A stretch of DNA of 64,000 nt from Porticoccaceae bacterium UBA4026 (GTDB lineage: Bacteria > Pseudomonadota > Gammaproteobacteria > Pseudomonadales > Porticoccaceae), in assembly GCA_002382445.1 (NCBI GenBank), contig DGAQ01000073.1, positions 166,305 through 230,304 on the forward strand. Direction: 5' to 3'. The notes below the pieces were generated by a model that saw only the letters and a list, made by a program, of their open reading frames with translations, was not told the DNA's origin and did no database searches. Each line of letters begins with the position of its first letter. Position 1 is the first letter of the stretch. The position numbers and the translations under genes were made by a program. Below, piece after piece: positions 28,032-36,724 of the stretch.

Positions 28032-29783
28032 ATGCAGACGGCTGAATCAATGGTTCATAGCCAAGTAGAAGAAACCTTGTATCGCCAGTTTGGGCAGGAG
28101 CAGTTTATTGTCCAATCAACGGCCGACTCCATTCTGACACTGTGGGTGCCTAGATCCCTTTTGTCTGACGTTTTAAGATCCCTCAAACCCCAGTTTTCTA
28201 TGCTCTACGATCTGTTTGCGATCGATGAGCGCACGCGTCAAAATCGTGCGGGTCAGCAAGCTTCAGATTTCACTGTTGTTTATCAGTTGCTCTCTATGGA
28301 GCGCAATGATGATATTCGCATCAAGGTGGCCTTATCCGAACCTGAGCTAAACCTGCCTACGATTATTAGTATTTGGCCTAACGCAAATTGGTACGAGCGA
28401 GAGGCTTGGGATATGTTTGGTGTAGTCTTTGATGGCCATCCCAACCTTTATCGTATTCTTCTTCCGCCAACCTGGGAGGGTCATGCGTTACGTAAAGACC
28501 ATCCAGCCCGAGCCACAGAGATGGCTCCGTTTGAAATGGGCCCTGAACGGGTTGCTAAAGAACAGGAGGCGCTGCGGTTTCGTCCTGAAGAGTGGGGGAT
28601 GGAAAAGGCCAGCGAAGATAGCGAATATATGTTCCTCAATTTGGGTCCCAATCATCCCAGTGTTCACGGTGTGTTTCGGGTTGCTCTTCAGTTAGATGGT
28701 GAGGTGATTGTTGATTCTGTGCCGGACATTGGTTACCACCATCGGGGTGCGGAAAAGATGGGCGAACGCCAAACTTGGCATACCTACATTCCCTATACAG
28801 ACCGAATTGATTATCTTGGTGGGGTGATGAATAACCTAGCCTATATTCAGTCGGTGGAAATGTTGGGGGGTGTTGTGGTGCCCGAACGAGCCAAAATTAT
28901 TCGCATTATGTTGGCCGAACTGTTCAGAATTTCCAGCCACCTAGTGTTTTATGGGACTTTTGTTCAAGACGTGGGTCAGATGTCACCCGTGTTTTATATG
29001 TTCGCTGATCGCGAGCGATTGTTCGGCATTATTGAGGCGATTACCGGTGGGCGTATGCACCCCGCATGGTTCCGCATTGGCGGTGTTGCTCAGGACCTAC
29101 CCGAGGGCTGGGACAAGCTGGTTCGCGAGTTCATTGATTTTTTGCCTGCCCGCCTAGATCACTACGACAGGATGGCAATGCAGAACAAAATACTGAAAGA
29201 TCGTACTGTAGGCATTGGTGTCTATACCCAGCAAGAGGCGATTGATTGGGGTATCACCGGGCCTGGGTTGCGTGCGACCGGTTGTGATTGGGATGTGCGT
29301 AAAAAACGTCCCTACGGTGGCTATGATCAGTTCGACTTTGAGGTTCCCGTTTCTCACAATGGCGACTGTTACGATCGTGCTGAATTGCGTATTGAAGAAA
29401 TGCGTCAGAGCCTACGTATCATTCGCCAGTGCCTAGACAATATGCCCGGAGGGGCTTACAAGAGTGACCACAGGCTTACTACGCCGCCGCCGAGAGAGAA
29501 AACAATGGAAGACATTGAGACTCTTATCCACCATTTTCTCAATGTTAGCTGGGGGCCAGTGGTGCCAGCGGGAGAGGCCTCGGTAATGATTGAGGCAACT
29601 AAAGGGATAAATAGTTACCACTTAATTAGTGATGGTGGGACTAACTCTTATAGAACTCGTATACGAACCCCTTCTTTCCCTCACTTACAGCAAATACCTT
29701 TAATTAGTAAAGGCCTGATGATCCCTGATTTGATAGCCATTATCGCCAGTATCGATTTTGTTATGGCGGATGTTGACCGATGA
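28032..29783 (+). CDS. nuoCD: NADH-quinone oxidoreductase fused subunits C and D
   Basis: NuoC (about 1-175) and NuoD (about 195-583) are fused, as in E. coli and many gammaproteobacteria. They belong to the peripheral arm and help form the quinone-binding cavity. The NuoC part has WPNANWYEREAWDMFGV and LRKDHPAR. The NuoD part begins LNLGPNHPSVHGVFR, with GYHHRGAEKMGERQTW and the C-terminal DFVMADVDR characteristic of the 49-kDa subunit. The fusion length of 583 is normal. The stop overlaps nuoE as ATGA. Confidence 0.97.
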   Translation: MQTAESMVHSQVEETLYRQFGQEQFIVQSTADSILTLWVPRSLLSDVLRSLKPQFSMLYDLFAIDERTRQNRAGQQASDFTVVYQLLSMERNDDIRIKVALSEPELNLPTIISIWPNANWYEREAWDMFGVVFDGHPNLYRILLPPTWEGHALRKDHPARATEMAPFEMGPERVAKEQEALRFRPEEWGMEKASEDSEYMFLNLGPNHPSVHGVFRVALQLDGEVIVDSVPDIGYHHRGAEKMGERQTWHTYIPYTDRIDYLGGVMNNLAYIQSVEMLGGVVVPERAKIIRIMLAELFRISSHLVFYGTFVQDVGQMSPVFYMFADRERLFGIIEAITGGRMHPAWFRIGGVAQDLPEGWDKLVREFIDFLPARLDHYDRMAMQNKILKDRTVGIGVYTQQEAIDWGITGPGLRATGCDWDVRKKRPYGGYDQFDFEVPVSHNGDCYDRAELRIEEMRQSLRIIRQCLDNMPGGAYKSDHRLTTPPPREKTMEDIETLIHHFLNVSWGPVVPAGEASVMIEATKGINSYHLISDGGTNSYRTRIRTPSFPHLQQIPLISKGLMIPDLIAIIASIDFVMADVDR

Positions 29784-30298
29784 GTAATGCAAAGATGATT
29801 CAAAGTGACATCAGTTCAGTACTTACGTCGCAAGAGATGGCTGAGATAGATCATGAGCTTGAACATATACCTTATAAATCGGGGGCTGCTATTGACGCTT
29901 TAAAAATAGTTCAGGCTGGGCGCGGCTGGGTGTCTGATGAGAGCCTTCAAGCCATCGCCAAATATCTAGATATGTCGGCCGAAGAGTTAGAGGGGGTGGC
30001 TACTTTTTATAACTTAATTTATCGCCGTCCAGTGGGCGAAAAAGTCATTCTATTTTGTGATAGCGTAAGTTGCTGGATAAGTGGTTGCGACGGTATTAAG
30101 CAAACTATTTCTGACACCTTGGGTATCGACTACGGCGAGACCACTGAGGATAATCGTTACACGCTTCTGCCTGTTCCCTGTTTGGGTGCCTGTGACAGGG
30201 CACCGGTGATGATGGTCGGCGATGATCTGATCACCCATCTTGATGATAATAAAATTAGTGAGATTTTTGCCAGTAGTAAATCGGGAGGTCAGTCTTGA
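29780..30298 (+). CDS. nuoE: NADH-quinone oxidoreductase subunit E
   Basis: NuoE is the 24-kDa thioredoxin-like subunit that holds [2Fe-2S] cluster N1a in the NADH dehydrogenase module. Four cysteines fit the family pattern: two in CDSVSC and two in CLGACD near residue 135. A helical N-terminal domain precedes them. At 172 residues the size is normal. It overlaps nuoCD by four bases and touches nuoF at TGATG. Confidence 0.96.
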   Translation: MSNAKMIQSDISSVLTSQEMAEIDHELEHIPYKSGAAIDALKIVQAGRGWVSDESLQAIAKYLDMSAEELEGVATFYNLIYRRPVGEKVILFCDSVSCWISGCDGIKQTISDTLGIDYGETTEDNRYTLLPVPCLGACDRAPVMMVGDDLITHLDDNKISEIFASSKSGGQS

Positions 30299-31593
30299 TG
30301 GAGAAAGTACTGACTCGCAACATTGAGCCCGGTAAAGCACCCACTGACATGGCCGCCTACGAGGCCAATGGTGGCTATCAAGGTCTACGTAAAGCTATGT
30401 TGGGTATGTCCCCCCTAGAGTGCCGGGAGGTTGTCAGCGCATCTAATCTGCGCGGACGTGGAGGCGCTGGATTTCCCACCGGCATGAAGTGGAGCTTTGT
30501 GCCGATGGATGATAAATGCACGCCGGGCCACAAATATTTAGTCTGTAATGCCGATGAAATGGAGCCGGGTGCCTTTAAAGATCGTCTGCTGATGGAGTAC
30601 GACCCACATCAACTCATCGAAGGGATGATTTTGTCGGCATATTGTATTGGCGCTGACCTTTCTTACATCTTTATTCGAGGTGAGTATGTGGTGGCCATTG
30701 AGCGCCTTCGCCAAGCCTTGGTTGAGTGTTATGCCAAAGGTTATCTTGGCGATAATATTCTCGGTAGTGGCTTCAAACTTGATATGTACGTCCACCCCAG
30801 TGCCGGTCGCTATATCTGTGGTGAAGAAACGGCCCTCATTAATGCACTTGAAGGTAAGAGAGCAAATCCTAGAGCGAAGCCACCATTTCCTCAGGTGAGT
30901 GGGCTGTGGGGTCGCCCGACTATCGTTAATAATGTCGAAACTCTGTGTAACATCCCTCATATTATTGATCGTGGCGCTGAGTGGTTTAAGAGTCTCGGTG
31001 TGGGTGAAGATGCGGGTACTAAAATTTTTGGTGTTAGTGGGCGAGTTAAAAATCCCGGCTGTTGGGAGCTTCCGATGGGCACCCCAATCCGTGAAATTCT
31101 TGAAAACCATGCTGGAGGCATGCAAGACGGCTTGCAGCTGAAAGGGTTTTTGCCTGGTGGTGGTTCAACCGACTTTTTAACACAGGAACATCTCGATTTA
31201 GCTATGGACTATAACGTCATTAGTAAAGCGGGTAGTCGCATGGGTACAGGCACCATGATTATTCTTGATGACCAGACTTGCCCGGTGGGAATGGTGTTAA
31301 ATTTGATTCGCTTTTTTGCCCATGAATCTTGTGGGTTTTGCACGCCTTGTCGTGATGGTCTGCCTTGGACAAGACAGGTACTAGAAGAGATAGAGCAGGG
31401 TCGAGGCAAAACAGAAGATTTGGATACGCTGGAATACCAAATTAACTATATAGGCGCGATCGGTAACACGCATTGTGCTCTAGCGCCGGGAGCTATGGAG
31501 CCGCTGCAAAGTGCACTTAAATACTTCCGTGAGGATTTTGAGCGACATATTAGTGGTAGCTGTTGCCCTTACCACTCAGGAAAGGGAGCCTAA
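30298..31593 (+). CDS. nuoF: NADH-quinone oxidoreductase subunit F
   Basis: NuoF binds NADH and FMN and carries 4Fe-4S cluster N3. The glycine-rich NADH/FMN loop is GRGGAGFPTGMKWSF. The acidic loop NADEMEPGAFKDR and the cluster motif ESCGFCTPCRDG are present, with the fourth cysteine in NTHCALAPGA. I start at ATG 30298, which shares TGATG with the nuoE stop; a TTG one codon earlier (30295) is possible. GGGAGG at 30283-30288 serves either. The protein is 431 residues. Confidence 0.97.
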   Translation: MEKVLTRNIEPGKAPTDMAAYEANGGYQGLRKAMLGMSPLECREVVSASNLRGRGGAGFPTGMKWSFVPMDDKCTPGHKYLVCNADEMEPGAFKDRLLMEYDPHQLIEGMILSAYCIGADLSYIFIRGEYVVAIERLRQALVECYAKGYLGDNILGSGFKLDMYVHPSAGRYICGEETALINALEGKRANPRAKPPFPQVSGLWGRPTIVNNVETLCNIPHIIDRGAEWFKSLGVGEDAGTKIFGVSGRVKNPGCWELPMGTPIREILENHAGGMQDGLQLKGFLPGGGSTDFLTQEHLDLAMDYNVISKAGSRMGTGTMIILDDQTCPVGMVLNLIRFFAHESCGFCTPCRDGLPWTRQVLEEIEQGRGKTEDLDTLEYQINYIGAIGNTHCALAPGAMEPLQSALKYFREDFERHISGSCCPYHSGKGA

Positions 31594-31596
31594 ACT

Positions 31597-34362
31597 ATGC
31601 CAATGATCTATGTTGATGGTCAGGAAATTGTGGTCAAACAAGGCGAAAATATACTCGAAGCCTGCCTTAATGCTGGTCTGGATCTACCCTATTTTTGCTG
31701 GCATCCAGCCATGGGTTCTATCGGCTCTTGCCGTCAATGCGCATTGGTCCAATACCAGAACGAGGAAGATACCCGAGGCCGAATAGTGATGGGCTGCATG
31801 ACCCCGGTAAGCGAAGGGGCAAGGTTCTCGCTTAAGGCCGAGAATGCGACGCAGTTTCGTAAAGCGGTTGTTGAGAGCCTCATGCTTAATCATCCGCATG
31901 ACTGCCCTGTATGTGCTGAAGGTGGAGAATGCCATCTGCAAGACATGACCGTCATGGTCGGACATCGTGATCGCCGATATACCGGTAAAAAGAATACCTA
32001 TCGCAACCAATATTTGGGTCCTCTGATTGAACATGAGATGAATCGGTGCATTGCTTGTTACAGATGTGAACGCTACTACCGAGATTATGCTGGAGGTAAA
32101 GATCTAGGCGCCCAGGCCTCCCATGACCACCTGTATTTTGGTCGTCACGAGGAGGGTGTTCTAGAGAGTGAGTTTTCGGGGAACTTGGTTGAGGTATGCC
32201 CTACAGGGGTTTTCACCGACAAGCCGTTTCTAAAGCAATACAGTCGCAAGTGGGATTTACAGTCTGCACCTTCTATATGTCAGGGCTGTGCTGTGGGCTG
32301 CAACATTGCTCCTGGGGAACGTTATGGCAAGGTTAAGCGTGTTCATAATCGCTATAACGACGAGGTTAATGGCTACTTTTTGTGTGATCGAGGTCGTTTC
32401 GGTAGCGGCTATTTGAACAGTGACTTGCGTCTTGATTATGCAGGCATTAAGAATCCCGATGGTAGTTTCTTTGCCGTACACCAGCAGCAAGCATTAGACA
32501 CCGCAGTTGAATGGATGGCCGGTAAAAAAGTCGCGGCTATTGGTTCGCCCCGAGCGTCACTGGAGGCGAATTACCTGTTGCGAGAGGTGGTTGGATCGAA
32601 AAATTTTGCGCCCGGGTTTTCAGACCAAGAAGCTGATTTGATTGGCAGTATTGTCAACATTTTACAGACAACCAAGTCCATCAATCCATCGATTAAGCAG
32701 ATAGAGACTGCCGACGCGGTACTTATTCTTGGTGAAGATGTTACTAATACCGCCCCTCGTGTGGCGCTTGCGCTTCGTCAGTCTGTACGTAACAAAGCCT
32801 TTGAATTAGCCGAGCAGATGGGTCTTCCGCCATGGCAAGACGCCGCGATTCGCAATCTTGCTCAAGACCAGCGTTCTCCGATGACTGTCGTGTCGGCCAT
32901 GGACACGCGTCTAGACGATGTTGCTAGTACCTGTGTTTCTTTGGCGCCTGATGATATAGCCGCATTTGGCCATGCTGTAGCGGCAGCCCTAGCGGGTGAA
33001 ACGACAGATAATACTGAGGCAGATGCTGCGGCACAGATGCTTAAAGCGGCGAAAAACCCGCTAATAGTCAGCGGTTCAAGCATGGCTCATCAGGGCATTA
33101 TTAACAGTGCGGCTGCAGTGGCGGATGCTTTAAACCAGGCGACAACCATGCTGAGCTTCTGCGTGCCTGAGTGCAACAGCTTAGGCCTGGCACTGATGGT
33201 AGCCGATGGTTCTAGTAGTAGTTTAAAGGCCTTAGCTAAACGAGCAGCCAAACTAGACGCACTGATTGTATTAGAAAATGATTTGTACCGCCGCGGCGAT
33301 AAAGAACTAATTGACCAACTGTTGGCTAGCGGTACTAAAGTTATTACCTTGGACATGTATGAGAATGACACCCTTGATCAGTCTGACTTGGTCATGGCGG
33401 CGGCATCCTATGCTGAGTCACAAGGCACTTTGGTTAGCAGTGAGGGCCGTGCTCAGCGGTTCTATCCCGTTCATTCTCCCGCGGCTGAAAGATTACCTAG
33501 CTGGCAGTGGTTGCTGCGCTTGGCTAAGATTACTGGACACAAAAAGTTAGCGAAACTGGAGAATTTTGATCAGATAGTTGTTGCCTGCGCCAAGAGTAGT
33601 CCCCTATTTGCTGGTCTTGTAGATGTAGCGCCACTCAATAACTTTAGAGATCGCGGTTCAAAGATACCTCGCCAGACTCACCGTTACAGTGGTCGCACAG
33701 CAATGAACTCAGATGTTTCGGTGCATGAACCTCAGCAGCCCAAAGATCATGAGAGTCCATTATCCTACAGTATGGAAGGTCTAAATCGAGATCAGCCAGC
33801 ATCATTGATTCCCTTTGTTTGGGCGCCAGGTTGGAATTCCAATCAGTCTTTGCAAAAATTTCAGTCTGAGGTGGATGGGCCGCTAAAAGGTGGTTCTTCA
33901 GGGGTGCGGTTAATTAGTTCATCTCAAACGGGTGCTGAGATTTCTCCGCAGGTTGGTAAAATTATACTAAAGCCCCACCAGTGGCATCTGGTGCCCATGG
34001 AGCAGATCCACGGTAGTGATGAATTGTCGAGTCATACGGATGAGATTGCTGAGTTAGCGGGCCGCGGGTTTGTCGCTATTGGTCGGAAAGTAGCTGAAAA
34101 GCTTGCCGTCACCGAGGGTGATGGGTTGTTGGTTAAGCAGGGTGAGATAGAATGTTCACTGGAGGTCAGGATTCTGTCAAGAGTGGCAAAAAACTGTATT
34201 GGCTACAGCGCCGGATACTCAGAGACGCAAGGTCTTACGGCGGGAAGTTTGGTTGGCTTGGAGGTCGACAAAGCATGGCGGCGCTCTGGCCCTGAAATGA
34301 TTGCCTCGGATAAAGCGGCCTTCGAACAGGTGATCGGTGGTGGAGGTGCGAGTAATGTCTGA
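31597..34362 (+). CDS. nuoG: NADH-quinone oxidoreductase subunit G
   Basis: NuoG is the large iron-sulfur subunit of the NADH module. The N-terminal ferredoxin fold has the [2Fe-2S] ligands in the CWHPAMGSIGSCRQC region. The His-ligand segment HPHDCPVCAEGGECHLQ follows, then a 4Fe-4S set in CIACYRCERYYRDYAGG, and another cysteine group CQGCAVGCNI near residue 228. The rest is a degenerate molybdopterin-oxidoreductase domain with no evident cofactor role. At 921 residues it is a normal gammaproteobacterial size. It overlaps nuoH by eight bases. Confidence 0.96.
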   Translation: MPMIYVDGQEIVVKQGENILEACLNAGLDLPYFCWHPAMGSIGSCRQCALVQYQNEEDTRGRIVMGCMTPVSEGARFSLKAENATQFRKAVVESLMLNHPHDCPVCAEGGECHLQDMTVMVGHRDRRYTGKKNTYRNQYLGPLIEHEMNRCIACYRCERYYRDYAGGKDLGAQASHDHLYFGRHEEGVLESEFSGNLVEVCPTGVFTDKPFLKQYSRKWDLQSAPSICQGCAVGCNIAPGERYGKVKRVHNRYNDEVNGYFLCDRGRFGSGYLNSDLRLDYAGIKNPDGSFFAVHQQQALDTAVEWMAGKKVAAIGSPRASLEANYLLREVVGSKNFAPGFSDQEADLIGSIVNILQTTKSINPSIKQIETADAVLILGEDVTNTAPRVALALRQSVRNKAFELAEQMGLPPWQDAAIRNLAQDQRSPMTVVSAMDTRLDDVASTCVSLAPDDIAAFGHAVAAALAGETTDNTEADAAAQMLKAAKNPLIVSGSSMAHQGIINSAAAVADALNQATTMLSFCVPECNSLGLALMVADGSSSSLKALAKRAAKLDALIVLENDLYRRGDKELIDQLLASGTKVITLDMYENDTLDQSDLVMAAASYAESQGTLVSSEGRAQRFYPVHSPAAERLPSWQWLLRLAKITGHKKLAKLENFDQIVVACAKSSPLFAGLVDVAPLNNFRDRGSKIPRQTHRYSGRTAMNSDVSVHEPQQPKDHESPLSYSMEGLNRDQPASLIPFVWAPGWNSNQSLQKFQSEVDGPLKGGSSGVRLISSSQTGAEISPQVGKIILKPHQWHLVPMEQIHGSDELSSHTDEIAELAGRGFVAIGRKVAEKLAVTEGDGLLVKQGEIECSLEVRILSRVAKNCIGYSAGYSETQGLTAGSLVGLEVDKAWRRSGPEMIASDKAAFEQVIGGGGASNV

Positions 34363-35329
34363 GTTGATGCCTGTAATCCTCGCGCTCACGATCTTAATTG
34401 GTGGCGTTGCTGGAGCGGCCGTTTTGACTTGGTTTGAAAGACGCTTACTGGGGGTTTGGCAAGATCGCTACGGCCCCAACCGACTTGGGCCATTTGGAAT
34501 TGGCCAGGTCGCGGCAGACATGATTAAACTATTGTTTAAAGATGACTGGGTCCCACCCTTTGCAGATCGAATGGTATTTATTTTTGCTCCCACCGCTATC
34601 GTTGTGGCTATGATGATGGGTTTTGCTGTGGTGCCCTTTGCGCCTGGCATGATGATTATCGACGTTAATATTGGCCTGTTATTTTTTCTCGGCATGACAT
34701 CTCTTGCGGTTTATAGCGTACTTCTTGGCGGCTTGGCCTCTAACAATAAATATGCACTTTTGGGAGGCTTAAGATCGGCAGCACAAATGGTCAGTTACGA
34801 AGTCTTTATGGGGCTCTCGTTGATTGGCGTAGTAATGATGTCAGGTAGCTTTAGCTTGGTGGACATCGTCGAAGCTCAGACCGACGTTTGGTTTTGTTTC
34901 TCTCAGATTCTCGGCTTGATCGTATTTATTATAGCCGGGATCGCTGAGAGTCATCGTTTGCCTTTCGATTTACCTGAGGCTGAGCACGAGCTTACTGCAG
35001 GTTTCCATACTGAATACGGCGGCATGAAGTTTGCCATGTTTATGCTTGGGGAATACCTCGGTCTGATGCTCATTTCTTGCATGATTGTGACCCTATTCTT
35101 TGGCGGTTGGCATGGGCCAATGTTGATAGGTGATTGGTTGCCTCCGTTTTTCTGGTTTAGTCTAAAAGTGTTTGTGGTTATTTGCTTTTTTGTCTTATTG
35201 CGAGCAGCCATACCTCGGCCACGTTACGATCAGTTGATGTCACTTGGCTGGAAGGTAATGTTACCGATCACTTTGGTGAATATTCTAGTGACGGGTGCAG
35301 TGCTGTTATGGATCGAGGGAGTCGCCTAA
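34355..35329 (+). CDS. nuoH: NADH-quinone oxidoreductase subunit H
   Basis: NuoH is the membrane subunit that forms the entrance of the quinone channel and joins the two arms of complex I. About eight membrane helices are visible, with the conserved WFERRLLGVWQDRYGPNRLGPFG loop near residue 30 and the acidic EAEHELTAGFHTEYGGMKF loop near 215. I choose ATG 34355 over an in-frame GTG at 34337 because GGAGG (34342-34346) sits eight bases upstream. It overlaps the end of nuoG. The 324-residue length is normal. Confidence 0.96.
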   Translation: MSELMPVILALTILIGGVAGAAVLTWFERRLLGVWQDRYGPNRLGPFGIGQVAADMIKLLFKDDWVPPFADRMVFIFAPTAIVVAMMMGFAVVPFAPGMMIIDVNIGLLFFLGMTSLAVYSVLLGGLASNNKYALLGGLRSAAQMVSYEVFMGLSLIGVVMMSGSFSLVDIVEAQTDVWFCFSQILGLIVFIIAGIAESHRLPFDLPEAEHELTAGFHTEYGGMKFAMFMLGEYLGLMLISCMIVTLFFGGWHGPMLIGDWLPPFFWFSLKVFVVICFFVLLRAAIPRPRYDQLMSLGWKVMLPITLVNILVTGAVLLWIEGVA

Positions 35330-35844
35330 TGCTAAGTGAACTAAGAACCATGTGGGAGGTGCTTAAACACACCTTTACCAAAGCCGAAACCGTTCAGTAT
35401 CCTGAGGAAATGCCATATCTGTCGCCCCGTTATCGAGGCCGGATTGTGCTGACTCGCGATCCTGATGGTGAAGAGCGCTGTGTTGCTTGTAATCTTTGTG
35501 CAGCGGTCTGTCCGGTTGATTGTATTGCATTACAAAAAGACACCCGAGAAGATGGCACATGGTACCCAGAGTTTTTCCGCATCAACTTCTCCCGCTGCAT
35601 TATGTGCGGTATGTGTGAAGAGGCTTGCCCGACCTATGCCATCCAGCTAACGCCTGACTTTGAAATGTGTGAGTACGATCGCCAAAACATGGTCTATGAG
35701 AAAGAACATTTGCTGATTAACGGCGTGGGTAAATACCCGGATTACAATTTTTACCGAGTTTCTGGTATGAAAACAGCCACTAAAGACAAAGGTGAAGCGC
35801 TCAACGAAGCTAGGCCTATTGATACCAAGAGTTTATTGTCATGA
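35329..35844 (+). CDS. nuoI: NADH-quinone oxidoreductase subunit I
   Basis: NuoI carries clusters N6a and N6b between the NADH module and N2. Two classical ferredoxin motifs are present: CVACNLCAAVCP and CIMCGMCEEACP. I start at ATG 35329, where the A is shared with the nuoH stop TAA. A longer open frame reaches back to 35182 but lies inside nuoH and adds nothing conserved. The protein is 171 residues. nuoJ follows after 36 bp. Confidence 0.96.
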   Translation: MLSELRTMWEVLKHTFTKAETVQYPEEMPYLSPRYRGRIVLTRDPDGEERCVACNLCAAVCPVDCIALQKDTREDGTWYPEFFRINFSRCIMCGMCEEACPTYAIQLTPDFEMCEYDRQNMVYEKEHLLINGVGKYPDYNFYRVSGMKTATKDKGEALNEARPIDTKSLLS

Positions 35845-35880
35845 GTCTACTTAATGGAACAATAGAGTTGAGGGCCGCCC

Positions 35881-36408
35881 ATGCTTGAAATTGTACTTTT
35901 TTACATAGCGGCAACGGTTGCATTAGTGGCAACGGTGATGGCCATGACTAGAGCTAATGCTATTCATGCCCTAATTTATCTGATCGTTTCACTGCTGGCG
36001 GTTGCGGTCATCTTTTTCTTGATTGGCGCCCCATTTGCAGCAGCTCTGGAAATTGTTATTTATGCCGGAGCCATTATGGTGCTATTTGTCTTTGTCATTA
36101 TGATGCTTAACTTAGGTGAGAAGGGCGATAAGCAGGAGCGACAGTGGTTACAGCCATCAATATGGGCAGGGCCTGCGATTTTATCAATTGTATTACTCAT
36201 TGAACTAGTGATGGTAATTAGTCAAACCAGCGGCCCAGTGTCTGTTACCGCGGTCTCGGCAAAAGAGGTGGGTTTGTCTCTATTTGGCCCCTATGTGTTA
36301 GCGGTAGAGATTGCTTCGATGCTATTGCTGGCAGGTTTAGTTGGTTCTTTCCACCTTGGTCGTCGTTACCTTGACCGAGACAACTTAGAAAAGAAGGGTG
36401 GTCAATAA
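35881..36408 (+). CDS. nuoJ: NADH-quinone oxidoreductase subunit J
   Basis: NuoJ is a membrane subunit between NuoH and the proton-pumping subunits. Five membrane helices are visible in 175 residues, with the conserved YAGAIMVLFVFVIMMLNL helix near residue 60, whose pi-bulge and tyrosine take part in coupling. GAGGG precedes the ATG by seven bases. Its stop TAA overlaps the nuoK ATG by one base. Confidence 0.95.
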   Translation: MLEIVLFYIAATVALVATVMAMTRANAIHALIYLIVSLLAVAVIFFLIGAPFAAALEIVIYAGAIMVLFVFVIMMLNLGEKGDKQERQWLQPSIWAGPAILSIVLLIELVMVISQTSGPVSVTAVSAKEVGLSLFGPYVLAVEIASMLLLAGLVGSFHLGRRYLDRDNLEKKGGQ

Positions 36409-36722
36409 TGGACGGCCTGAATATACCGCTTAACCATATCCTTCTGGTCTCTTCGCTGCTGTTTTCTATTGGCATGCTCGGCCTAATGATTAGGCGCAAT
36501 ATTATTTTTATATTAATGTCACTGGAAGTCATGCTCAATGCCGCAGCCTTGGCCTTTGTGGCTGCGGGAGCTCATTGGGGACAACCTGACGGACAGGTGG
36601 TATTTATGCTTATCCTCACTGTGGCTGCAGCAGAGGTGGCGGTGGGTCTGGGTTTGGTACTTCAAGTTCAGAAACGCTTTAAAACTTTGGATATGGATCG
36701 TGCCAACCGGATGCAGGGTTAA
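36408..36722 (+). CDS. nuoK: NADH-quinone oxidoreductase subunit K
   Basis: NuoK is a 104-residue membrane subunit with three helices. The two conserved buried glutamates of the proton path are in the second and third helices (SLEVMLNA near residue 43 and AAAEVAVGLGL near 80). The one-base overlap with nuoJ and two-base gap to nuoL show tight operon packing. Confidence 0.96.
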   Translation: MDGLNIPLNHILLVSSLLFSIGMLGLMIRRNIIFILMSLEVMLNAAALAFVAAGAHWGQPDGQVVFMLILTVAAAEVAVGLGLVLQVQKRFKTLDMDRANRMQG

Positions 36723-36724
36723 TT

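Noticed and set aside
30538..31125. A 195-residue minus-strand frame opposite nuoF
   Set aside because: It lies wholly inside nuoF, which has all its Fe-S and FMN motifs; the opposite frame has no recognisable domain.
35182..35328. Upstream extension of nuoI
   Set aside because: It lies inside nuoH in another frame and is not conserved in NuoI; the ATG at 35329 fits the TAATG overlap.
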